Positions 57,238 through 64,000 of a DNA stretch of 64,000 nt are shown piece by piece. The notes below the pieces were generated by a model. The model was not told the origin of the DNA. It saw only the letters and a program-made list of their open reading frames with translations, and did no database searches. The position numbers and the translations under genes were made by a program. The number at the start of each line of letters is the position of its first letter. The stretch's first letter is position 1. Origin of the DNA: Legionella sp. 515359 (GTDB taxonomy: Bacteria; Pseudomonadota; Gammaproteobacteria; Legionellales; Legionellaceae); assembly GCA_025941565.1 (NCBI GenBank), contig JAPCYN010000001.1, positions 1-64,000 of the forward strand, written 5' to 3'.

Positions 57238-57775
57238 GATTATGTTACCCGAAAAAATAGGAACTATAGCACAGAGAGGCTAGGATATGAAACTGTCAGC
57301 CCATGGTTCAATTTGAGGTATGTCAGGGGTTCCTGTTCCTTAAGGATTAAGCCCATGATATGAGTATAATGAAGTTTAGCAAAATGTCTGTTTCCAAGCG
57401 CTCTTTTTACATGATTTTTTCAGTACGCCAATATTTAATTAACTCATGGAGGTAAGCGAAATCTAATTCAGGTGTTTTCTACTTCAATCATAGTTGGTAC
57501 TTTCTTCAATACGGTTTTTATATTTTATATAAGGAGGTTTTGATGTTGTTCACTTCCTTGTGAGGGCAAATGATTTTGTGCATAAAGACAGGAAAAAATG
57601 CAGAGATTTTCTGATTAAATCATGCTATTTTACAGTGCAAGCTAAAAACTTGATGGGTTGATGAATAAAGTTAAGGAACATTTTGTTTAATTATTACCCT
57701 ATTATTAAGGGTTTCTTAAGCTATCTTCTATATAATTAAGCTTCTGCAAGCCCAAAACTGCACTGAAGGAATGCG
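57238..57775. promoter_or_regulatory. 538-base divergent region between ffh and the APC antiporter
   Basis: Holds both promoters. For the antiporter, TATAAT at 57731-57736 follows a short dyad ACCCT-7-AGGGT (57696-57712) that could be an operator. A strong AAGGAGG at 57531-57537 precedes ATG 57543 and a seven-codon frame (MLFTSL then stop, 57543-57563), which could be a leader peptide. Nothing else in the stretch looks coding. Confidence 0.45.
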
Positions 57776-59185
57776 ATGAGCGATAAAAAACATTCACTGA
57801 CAATTTTCAGTCTGACTATGATAACAGTTGGTTCTGTAGACAGCATACGTAATTTGCCTGCTACAGCCTTATTCGGTAGTCAATTAATCTTTTATTTTTT
57901 TTTAGGTGCTTTATTTTTTCTAATCCCAACAGCCCTGGTTTCAGCTGAGCTGGCTTCAGGATGGGCAAAGCAAGGTGGGATTTATATTTGGGTAAAACAG
58001 GCTTTTGGTAAAAGAATAGGTTTTTTAGCCATTTGGCTGCAATGGATAGAAAATGTAATTTGGTATCCAACGATTTTATCTTTTGTCGCAGGAACTATTG
58101 GTTATTTAATTAATCCTGCACTGACGAGCAATCCTTATTTCCTCTGGGCAATAATCGTGAGTTCCTTTTGGGGGGCTACACTATTGAATTTGCGCGGAAT
58201 GCAATCTTCAGCCGCATTCAGTAACCTGTGTTCTCTTGCGGGTTTGCTGTTGCCGATGTCATTGATTATCGGTCTTGGGGTTGTTTGGGTTACACAAGGT
58301 AATCCTTTGCAAGTCCAATTTGATATTCCAAGCATCGTGCCCCATTTAGCAGATAAGTCCATGTGGGTCTCTCTAACTGCAATAATCATGTCTTTTTGCG
58401 GTATCGAAATTGCGACCGTTCATGCGAATGATGTAAATAATCCACAGCATGCTTTTCCCAAAGTCTTAATCTATTCAGTAGGAATTATTTTAAGCACATT
58501 AATTTTAGGTTCTTTGGCTATTGCCATTGTTTTGCCCGGAAAAGACATCAATTTAGTAGCAGGAATTATGCAGGCGTTCGAAGCCTTCTTCTCCAGTTAT
58601 CACATGTATTGGATGATGCCTGTAGTTGCGGTAATGCTGGTTTTGGGCGGGCTTGGTGGCGTGAGTAATTGGATAATTGCACCTACAAAAGGGTTATTGG
58701 TTGCTGCAGAAGACGGTAATTTACCTGATTATTTCCAACGTACAAATGCGAAAGGTGCTCCCGTTGTCATGCTGTATACCCAGGCAAGTATCGTTACTGT
58801 TTTGTCAGGCCTCTTCTTATTTATGCCGAGTGTGAATGGCTCTTACTGGTTATTAACTGCTTTAGCTGCCCAATTGTATATGTTGATGTATTTTATTATG
58901 TTCGCGGCCGCGATTAAATTACGACTTGCCGAGCCACACCATCATCGACCTTTTGAAATCCCCGGTGGTTTAATCGGTATGTTATTTGTTGCCGGAATCG
59001 GCATTATTGGTGTCTGTGCTACCTTGGCAGTGAGTTTTATCCCACCAGAGGGAATTAATGTAGGTAGCATGGCGCGTTATGAATTGACATTACTTGGTGG
59101 CTTAATTTTTATGTGCTTACCCCCATTTATAAGCTCGTGGACGCAAGGAAAAACAGCTGTATTGGAGGCTGTCGCGCCAGATTAA
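57776..59185 (+). CDS. APC-family amino-acid antiporter, GadC-like
   Basis: 469 residues with 12 predicted transmembrane helices. The N-terminus ends in GSVDSIRNLPATALFGSQLIFYF, and the residues around helix 6-8 have the GadC/glutamate-GABA antiporter pattern (SFCGIEIATVHANDVNNPQHAFPK, GGVSNWIIAPTKGLLVAAEDGNLP). Relatives exchange amino acids across the inner membrane and can support acid resistance. Legionella genomes hold several such paralogues, so the substrate cannot be fixed. No decarboxylase gene is adjacent. Confidence 0.88.
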   Translation: MSDKKHSLTIFSLTMITVGSVDSIRNLPATALFGSQLIFYFFLGALFFLIPTALVSAELASGWAKQGGIYIWVKQAFGKRIGFLAIWLQWIENVIWYPTILSFVAGTIGYLINPALTSNPYFLWAIIVSSFWGATLLNLRGMQSSAAFSNLCSLAGLLLPMSLIIGLGVVWVTQGNPLQVQFDIPSIVPHLADKSMWVSLTAIIMSFCGIEIATVHANDVNNPQHAFPKVLIYSVGIILSTLILGSLAIAIVLPGKDINLVAGIMQAFEAFFSSYHMYWMMPVVAVMLVLGGLGGVSNWIIAPTKGLLVAAEDGNLPDYFQRTNAKGAPVVMLYTQASIVTVLSGLFLFMPSVNGSYWLLTALAAQLYMLMYFIMFAAAIKLRLAEPHHHRPFEIPGGLIGMLFVAGIGIIGVCATLAVSFIPPEGINVGSMARYELTLLGGLIFMCLPPFISSWTQGKTAVLEAVAPD

Positions 59186-59233
59186 GACGTTCTTGTGGCC
59201 CCGTCCAAGAAGGGCATTAAAGGACAAAAAAGC

Positions 59234-59767
59234 ATGAATATACTGACAGAATCGAATGAATTACTGAGCCAGTTAATGGAGCGATTACCTGAATTGGAAT
59301 GGAAAATTAGCGAGCTCGGTTTATTTTTCTCAAGCCAACGATTGCCTAAAGGGTTATTCCGTTTCGATGCAGAGGCAAATGGCGCTGCGTGTATTGCAGA
59401 AATTAAAGCCGACATCCAGTCATTATCCAAACAACAAAACAAGCGCAGTGCTTTTTACTTGGCAGAGCGAATCAGACAAAAAATTAATGTTTTGGTTGTT
59501 TTATGCCAAATGCATCAGGGCCAAAATAAACCAGAAGAAAAAGTTTATTTTGGTATAAAAATGTTGAGCACGAGGCAACAATGGATAAATGATCTTGAAA
59601 CGGAAATTAATACGCTTGTAGAACAGCAACAAGCAATGATCAAAACATTGGCCCATCTAAGCCATAGTCACAATTCCAGTGCACTTTTGCATTTAAAAGC
59701 AGAATTAGGGGAAGTAGAGCGCCGCCTGACTTTAGCGAAAGAAACGTTAAATCGAGCAGTTTCTTAA
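59234..59767 (+). CDS. priC: Primosomal replication protein PriC
   Basis: 177 residues from ATG 59234. A frame reaches back to 59195, but its first residues overlap a small hairpin region and the later ATG has AAAGGA before it. The sequence matches the PriC family: LERLPELEWKISELGLFFSSQRLPKGLFRF-type N-terminal helix, RLPKGLFRFDA, and long helices with SVLLNQLH-like positions (KINVLVVLCQMHQ). PriC helps reload DnaB at collapsed replication forks. The antiporter gene ends 48 bases upstream. Confidence 0.78.
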   Translation: MNILTESNELLSQLMERLPELEWKISELGLFFSSQRLPKGLFRFDAEANGAACIAEIKADIQSLSKQQNKRSAFYLAERIRQKINVLVVLCQMHQGQNKPEEKVYFGIKMLSTRQQWINDLETEINTLVEQQQAMIKTLAHLSHSHNSSALLHLKAELGEVERRLTLAKETLNRAVS

Positions 59768-59805
59768 TCCATAATCTTTTTCTAAACAAAGTAATGCGGT
59801 AAATT

Positions 59806-59858
59806 TAGGATCTGTTTCCATTTCACTGGCCAAGACAGTAGAAATGAAATGGACCCTA
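59806..59858. repeat. Palindromic intergenic repeat, copy 2 (inverted)
   Basis: An imperfect palindrome running from TAGGATCTGTTTCC to GAAATGGACCCT. Its reverse complement shares 16 of 17 bases (59830-59846) with the element at 13670-13686, and CTGTTTCCATTTC is shared in the forward direction. It stands in the 205-base gap between priC and the AhpD-like gene. A low-copy dispersed element is the simplest explanation. Confidence 0.5.
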
Positions 59859-59972
59859 GAGTGCCTTTTCGGCATTTATTATTAAAATGATTGCTCAAAA
59901 CATTACTCGCTGTCTCATGAATAACAAAAAAGAGGGTAGGCGAAAATGAGTGATTACACAAAGGAGCTTTAA

Positions 59973-60314
59973 ATGTCAGATAAATTTTCTCAGATCACCA
60001 AAGATATTAGTACTCAATTGGCTAAAATGCGCAAGGAAATGCCAGAAGTGATGTCTGGATTTTCAGCTATAGCTCAAGCAGCAACCAAAGACGGTGCATT
60101 AGATAAAAAAACCAAAGAATTAATTGCTATGGCTTTGGCTGTCGCAAAACAATGCCCTGGCTGCATCGGATTTCATTCTCAAACATTAATTAAATTACAA
60201 GCGACTCGTGAAGAACTTTTAGAAACTTTAGGTATGGCTGTATATATGGGAGGTGGTCCCTCTTTGATGTATGCAGCGGAAGCTTTAGAAGCTTTTGAAG
60301 AGTTTAGTAAATAG
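59973..60314 (+). CDS. AhpD-like carboxymuconolactone decarboxylase-domain protein
   Basis: 113 residues, the size of a single AhpD-fold domain. The catalytic motif CPGCIGFHSQ (Cys-x2-Cys-x3-His) near residues 63-72 is intact, as in alkylhydroperoxidase-like proteins that use the two cysteines for thiol redox chemistry. The helix MALAVAKQ before it is typical. It has an AAGGAG ribosome binding site. It is monocistronic, with no AhpC gene near. Confidence 0.9.
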   Translation: MSDKFSQITKDISTQLAKMRKEMPEVMSGFSAIAQAATKDGALDKKTKELIAMALAVAKQCPGCIGFHSQTLIKLQATREELLETLGMAVYMGGGPSLMYAAEALEAFEEFSK

Positions 60315-60383
60315 ATTATCCTGACCTGGATGTAATAGCCTCCAGACTTATCAACCTCAGAATCACCTGGTTTTTCCTTATCA

Positions 60384-60408
60384 ATAGACCTCTTTTTCAG
60401 AGGTCTAT
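60384..60408. terminator. Bidirectional hairpin between convergent genes
   Basis: A perfect 10-base stem (ATAGACCTCT with AGAGGTCTAT) around TTTTC, between the AhpD-like gene and the reverse-strand secreted protein, whose stop codon overlaps the last base. There is no T tract on either side, so termination is plausible but not certain. Confidence 0.5.
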
Positions 60409-60866
60409 CATTGTCCTGATGAAGGTTGTCCTAGCGCCGCAGAAACATGGGTCATTTCATTTTTAGCCGCTGTATTTTGCTGGCAAGGATAATATTTGCT
60501 CGCACCTAACCAGGCTACCTGGGATACAGTCATGGAATCTTTATCGCTTTGCTGACTTGAGATTTCTTTATAAGTTTTCCGAATCAACTCGCAAAGGGTA
60601 GGTGCATCCAGCTGCACGCTTGTTGGTAAGCAAAAAATAGGGTTCCCTTGATTTTTTGCAATTTCATTTGCCTGGATCATTGTTTCGGCAATACTTTCGC
60701 AAGTTATTGTCAACACATGACGTGCAGAGCGAGCCCATGCTTGTGCTTGAGGATCTGCTTTGACTTCCATCTGTGGAATATTATCAGCAATATTCATGTA
60801 GTTTTTTATCGTGTCAGCATGGATACAATGACTGAAAAACAGGAGGCTGATTAACAAGATTCGCAT
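60408..60866 (-). CDS. Secreted small protein, Rap1a/Tai-like
   Basis: 152 residues with a signal peptide (MRILLISLLFFSHCIHA). The mature chain has the Rap1a-type pattern of helices and Cys: TCESIAETMIQANEI, NPIFCLPTSVQLDAPTLCELIRKTY and ASKYYPCQQN. Rap1a/Tai proteins include type VI immunity proteins, but many family members are simply periplasmic proteins, and no effector gene is adjacent. Annotate as family-level only. It is followed on the reverse strand by the hairpin at 60384. Confidence 0.6.
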   Translation of the reverse strand: MRILLISLLFFSHCIHADTIKNYMNIADNIPQMEVKADPQAQAWARSARHVLTITCESIAETMIQANEIAKNQGNPIFCLPTSVQLDAPTLCELIRKTYKEISSQQSDKDSMTVSQVAWLGASKYYPCQQNTAAKNEMTHVSAALGQPSSGQ

Positions 60867-60881
60867 AGTATATCCTTAAAA

Positions 60882-61085
60882 TTAAATGCCATGAGGCTTA
60901 ATTAAACCCAGTTTAAAAGCAATTAATAAAAATATAAATAAACTCACCGAAATGCTTATCCTTATGGTTAAGGCTTTAACGGTACGTTTGGAGTTCCCTG
61001 GGTCACGAATAAGGAAAATAAGGCCACTTGCTAGAGAGCCGGCGATGATAATCATGACACAGATGATGATAATTTTAGTGATCAT
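60882..61085 (-). CDS. DUF2909-like small membrane protein
   Basis: 67 residues with two transmembrane helices (about 4-26 and 43-63) and a short basic loop containing RDPGNSKRTVKALTIRI. The size and pattern match DUF2909, whose genes are usually next to surf1 in the cytochrome oxidase assembly cluster, as here. Function unknown. It is divergent from the surf1 gene, 55 bases away. Confidence 0.75.
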   Translation of the reverse strand: MITKIIIICVMIIIAGSLASGLIFLIRDPGNSKRTVKALTIRISISVSLFIFLLIAFKLGLIKPHGI

Positions 61086-61140
61086 TTGTTATACTCCCGA
61101 GATTGCCGTCTGATTATGACTAACATTTGAACAATTAATA

Positions 61141-61878
61141 ATGATGCCTAGTTTAACCTGTTTTAAATTTTGTTTCACCCCAAGCTGGATAATGTCGATT
61201 CTCGCTGTCCTGTTTTTTTCCTTATTTGTTCGCCTTGGCTTTTGGCAAATTCATCGTGCCGATGAAAAAACAAAAATGATTGTTGCACAAAAGACACAAG
61301 AGAAGCAAAAACCAGTCGCCTGGACTCCAAAAGAGAAATTGCCTTTGCAATATGAACGTATCGTCGTGAAAGGAACGTATTTGTCTCAGATATTTTTATT
61401 GGATAATCAGCATCACAAACACCAATTTGGTTATGATGTGTTATCACCTTTGGAGTTGTTTGATGGCTCTATCATTATAATTAATAGAGGATGGGTTCCG
61501 GGTGAGTTGACCCGTCGAATCCTTCCAAACATTCAGATTCCCAAAGGAATGGTTGAATTGCAGGGTTCGGCATACTTCCCGAGTAAAAATCAATGGGTTT
61601 TAGGCCCTGTTTTAGAAAAAAAAGGGGATAAAGTGATCATTTTAGAGCGTGTGGATAATCAATTGATAAGCCAACTTTTGCAAAAATCAGTCTCTCCGTT
61701 TATTATTCGCCTCGACAAGCAAGATACAAATGGATTTGTGCGTGAATGGGAAACAGTATCCATGCCTCCACAGCGGCATTTAGCTTATGCTTTTCAGTGG
61801 TTTGCTATGGCATTGGTGATACTAATTATATTTGTAGCATTAAATCTGAAGAAAAAAAATGAGAAAACAAGCCAGTAA
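61141..61878 (+). CDS. SURF1 family cytochrome oxidase assembly protein
   Basis: 245 residues: a transmembrane helix near each end (about 18-35 and 220-238) and a periplasmic domain. Conserved SURF1 segments appear: RLGFWQIHRADEK, YERIVVKGTYLS, LDNQHHKHQFGYDVLSPL, INRGWVPGE, and the C-terminal RHLAYAFQWFAMALVILIIF. It helps insert heme A into the terminal oxidase. It is the first gene of a four-gene operon; the next gene overlaps by 20 bases. Confidence 0.93.
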   Translation: MMPSLTCFKFCFTPSWIMSILAVLFFSLFVRLGFWQIHRADEKTKMIVAQKTQEKQKPVAWTPKEKLPLQYERIVVKGTYLSQIFLLDNQHHKHQFGYDVLSPLELFDGSIIIINRGWVPGELTRRILPNIQIPKGMVELQGSAYFPSKNQWVLGPVLEKKGDKVIILERVDNQLISQLLQKSVSPFIIRLDKQDTNGFVREWETVSMPPQRHLAYAFQWFAMALVILIIFVALNLKKKNEKTSQ

Positions 61879-62404
61879 ATATTATATTTTAGTGTTGTTG
61901 ATTGTACTATTCGTCGCTCCCGGGGTTGCTGCTTATCTGTTTTACCAGCATCCTTCCTGGTTGGGTGCACGGGTCAATAAAGGGGCTTTGCTGAATCCAC
62001 CAGTAATGTTGAATACTTTGGAAGGAAAGTCCAAATGGCGTATCATTTTTTGGAGTCCGGAGGCGTGCGACCAGGTATGTATGAAGCAGCTGGATGTTTT
62101 AGCTCGAATTCGTCTGGCATTAGGGCGTAAATTATACCAGGTCGATCAGTGGCTTCTTCTCAGTGATAAAGCCCCTTCTTTATCGCAAAAACAACAGTCC
62201 TTTTTAAAGGAAATAGATTTTAAAGTGGCGAAATTATCTGCAGCTGAGGTTATTACTCACAATGCTTTATTATCTGAAGCAAAAGTGTTCATAGCTGATC
62301 CAGGTAATTATTTAATTCTCAGTTATGCATCTCAGGTCAACCCCGATGATGTCTATAAAGATTTGAAGTTATTGCTCAATACAACAGAAAACAAGAGTGA
62401 TTAA
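61859..62404 (+). CDS. Membrane protein of the oxidase assembly operon (SCO-like)
   Basis: 181 residues: an N-terminal transmembrane helix (about 8-28) and a periplasmic domain of thioredoxin-like type. The segment WSPEACDQVCMKQLDVL holds a Cys-x3-Cys pair that is the expected place of the SCO copper motif, and KVFIADPGNYLILSYASQVNPDDVYKDL is typical for transmembrane cytochrome oxidase-associated proteins. It overlaps surf1 and nearly abuts ctaA, so it belongs to the same operon. Copper delivery to oxidase is plausible, unproven. Confidence 0.75.
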   Translation: MRKQASKYYILVLLIVLFVAPGVAAYLFYQHPSWLGARVNKGALLNPPVMLNTLEGKSKWRIIFWSPEACDQVCMKQLDVLARIRLALGRKLYQVDQWLLLSDKAPSLSQKQQSFLKEIDFKVAKLSAAEVITHNALLSEAKVFIADPGNYLILSYASQVNPDDVYKDLKLLLNTTENKSD

Positions 62405-62408
62405 TCTG

Positions 62409-63404
62409 ATGCAGAATAAATTATTACGATATGCAGTATCATTTGCTGTGCTTTTATCTTTATTCGTAGTCATGCTGGGCGCTTATACTCGCTTGACCGA
62501 TGCAGGATTAGGTTGTCCTGATTGGCCGGGTTGTTATGGCCAGATGGTTCTTCCCAGTGCTAAGGAAAAATTGCAGGTGGCACAAACTCAATACCCACAG
62601 ATTCCTATCGAGTCTCGAAAGGCATGGACTGAGATGGTGCATCGTTACGCTGCAGGTTCTTTGGCTTTGTTAATCTTTTTTATCAGTTTTTATGTAGTTC
62701 GTAAGCGTTTACAGGGCAATAATTTGCCTTGGCATTTGCCTGCCGCACTCATCATACTGGTTTTTTTTCAAGCTGTTTTAGGGATGTGGACCGTTACCTT
62801 GAAATTGTTACCCGTGGTAGTTATGGGACATCTTTTAGGTGGAATGTTGATCGTTGCCTGCTTAAGCCGTTTTCGATTGCAAATCAGTTCACTAAAGGGA
62901 GAAGATTTACCTCACTGGCGTCCTTGGCTGAGACTTGGGGTGTTTATCGTTTTCCTGCAAATTGCATTGGGTGGTTGGGTCAGCTCAAATTATGCGGGGA
63001 TTTCATGCATTGGCTTCCCCATGTGTAACGGAGTATGGTTGCCTGATTTGCATTTTGCACAAGGATTTAATTTATTTTCACCTGTTGGAGCAAATTACCA
63101 AGGTGGTTTACTCGATCATGACGTTCGGGTGACTATTCAATTTATTCACCGATTAGGTGCGCTAATTACAGCCGCTTATATTCTTATACTCACCTTATTG
63201 ATCCTGTTGAGGAGTAGTTTTCATTATCTCAAAAGCGCAGCTGCTGCGATGCTTGTATTAGTATTGGTTCAATTTACCTTAGGTATCTTGAATGTAATTT
63301 ATTTACTCCCGATTAGTGTGGCTGTGGCTCATAATGGGATTGCAGCTCTATTATTGGCTACGCTATTTAGTACACTGCATTTTACGCGTAAGGGGCAAAA
63401 ATGA
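62409..63404 (+). CDS. ctaA: Heme A synthase (COX15/CtaA family)
   Basis: 331 residues from the ATG at 62409; a GTG at 62397 overlapping the previous stop is an alternative. Eight predicted transmembrane helices. His ligands of the family are seen in [24 protein letters not shown] and VAHNGIAA, and the N-terminal motif [17 protein letters not shown] is diagnostic. It oxidises heme O to heme A for the aa3-type oxidase. The stop overlaps the next gene as ATGA. Confidence 0.96.
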   Translation: MQNKLLRYAVSFAVLLSLFVVMLGAYTRLTDAGLGCPDWPGCYGQMVLPSAKEKLQVAQTQYPQIPIESRKAWTEMVHRYAAGSLALLIFFISFYVVRKRLQGNNLPWHLPAALIILVFFQAVLGMWTVTLKLLPVVVMGHLLGGMLIVACLSRFRLQISSLKGEDLPHWRPWLRLGVFIVFLQIALGGWVSSNYAGISCIGFPMCNGVWLPDLHFAQGFNLFSPVGANYQGGLLDHDVRVTIQFIHRLGALITAAYILILTLLILLRSSFHYLKSAAAAMLVLVLVQFTLGILNVIYLLPISVAVAHNGIAALLLATLFSTLHFTRKGQK

Positions 63405-64000
63405 TGCGTGCTGATCATATAGTTCAATCTTCGTCAGCTGCTTGGCGTGATTATCTTGAGTTATGTAAGCCTCGAGTCGTGTTACTCATGTTACTGACTG
63501 TAGTTGTCGGAATGTATTTGGCAACACCAGGTTGGGTTAGCTTGTCTCTGCTGCTTTCTTCTTTACTTGGTATTGGATTATGTGCAGGAAGTGCTGCGGC
63601 AATTAATCATTTGGTTGATAAACGAATCGATGCCATTATGGCCAGAACCAAAAAAAGACCTGTTGCACGTGGTCAGGTTTCAGTACGCCAGGCTTTATGG
63701 TTTGCTTTGATCATGGGAGCGCTTGGACTGACTGTATTGGTGGTTTTTGTGAATCAGTTAACTGCCTTGCTCACCTTTGTTACATTGATTGGCTACGCGG
63801 GTATTTATACAGGTTATTTAAAAAGGGCTACATCACAAAACATAGTTATAGGTGGATTAGCTGGTGCTGCGCCACCATTGCTTGGTTGGACTGCAGTAAC
63901 GAACCAATTGGACCCTCAAGCTTTATTGCTGGTATTAATTATCTTTATTTGGACACCACCTCATTTTTGGGCTTTGGCAATTTATCGTTATGAAGAGTAT
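63401..64000 (+). CDS. ctaB: Protoheme IX farnesyltransferase (heme O synthase), partial
   Basis: The first 200 codons of a gene cut by the window end, starting at ATG 63401 inside the ctaA stop (ATGA). The prenyltransferase motif [21 protein letters not shown] (N-x3-D-x3-D) lies near residues 73-93, and [30 protein letters not shown] follows near 140-168. UbiA-type helices fill the rest. It transfers farnesyl to protoheme, giving heme O, the substrate of CtaA upstream. Confidence 0.95.
   Translation, partial: MMRADHIVQSSSAAWRDYLELCKPRVVLLMLLTVVVGMYLATPGWVSLSLLLSSLLGIGLCAGSAAAINHLVDKRIDAIMARTKKRPVARGQVSVRQALWFALIMGALGLTVLVVFVNQLTALLTFVTLIGYAGIYTGYLKRATSQNIVIGGLAGAAPPLLGWTAVTNQLDPQALLLVLIIFIWTPPHFWALAIYRYEEY

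Noticed and set aside
60384-60408. Hairpin as a firm intrinsic terminator
   Set aside because: No T tract on either strand, so termination is listed only as plausible.
60408-60866. Rap1a-like protein as a type VI immunity protein
   Set aside because: No cognate effector or type VI gene is nearby, and the family includes many unrelated periplasmic proteins.
1-64000. tRNA, rRNA, CRISPR, insertion sequence or prophage
   Set aside because: None of the diagnostic folds, spaced repeats, transposase motifs or attachment sites was found.

Overview
The window is about 64 kb of AT-rich gammaproteobacterial chromosome, most probably from a Legionella species other than L. pneumophila. The reasons are an IcmL/DotI-like protein standing alone outside a secretion locus, several large proteins without recognisable enzymatic domains that look like Dot/Icm effectors (one of 1,899 residues sits between fur and uvrA/rplS, where memory of L. 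pneumophila synteny places sdhA), an entericidin-type lipoprotein, a GadC-like antiporter, and the gene order rplS-trmD-rimM-rpsP-ffh. No tRNA, rRNA, CRISPR array, transposase or integrase was found.

Layout. 0-3 kb: fur, a membrane class III adenylate cyclase (reverse strand) and a metallo-beta-lactamase-fold hydrolase. 3-9 kb: an RND pump with its adaptor and outer-membrane factor (OMF). 9-13.6 kb: an EmrAB-type pump with its own OMF (reverse), preceded by a small secreted protein. 13.6-16.8 kb: an accessory patch with an entericidin, a 2H phosphoesterase-like protein ending in a CaaX-like tetrapeptide, and a repeat-containing effector candidate. 16.8-22.7 kb: a second OMF-adaptor-RND operon. 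22.8-28.5 kb: the very large SdhA/SidH-like effector candidate. 28.6-29.5 kb: an overlapping DUF4442-like/IcmL-like pair. 29.8-34.9 kb: uvrA, a DUF2878-like membrane protein, lemA and an HtpX-like protease. 35-39.7 kb: an outer-membrane barrel protein, then an operon of CHASE2-adenylate cyclase, a secreted Cys-rich protein and a FecR-domain protein. 39.7-43.6 kb: an ABC-2 exporter, a 2OG-Fe(II) oxygenase overlapping a YgjP-like metalloprotease, a palindromic repeat element and a small secreted protein. 43.6-53.8 kb: an effector candidate, two membrane fatty-acid desaturases, and a divergent exporter (OMF and HlyD-type adaptor one way; permease, tandem cyclic-nucleotide-binding-fold protein, ATPase and permease the other). 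53.8-57.2 kb: the ribosomal/SRP housekeeping block. 57.2-64 kb: an APC antiporter, priC, an AhpD-like protein, a secreted small protein, and the cytochrome oxidase assembly/heme A operon (surf1, a SCO-like protein, ctaA, ctaB), with ctaB cut by the window end.

Two themes stand out. First, export: four TolC-like OMFs, two RND pumps, one MFS pump and two ABC exporters lie within about 50 kb. Second, cyclic nucleotides: two adenylate cyclases, a possible metallo-beta-lactamase-type phosphodiesterase, and a cyclic-nucleotide-binding-fold protein inside an ABC exporter operon. That exporter operon, with the two neighbouring desaturases, is my best candidate for an undescribed system. The CaaX-ending 2H protein is the second.
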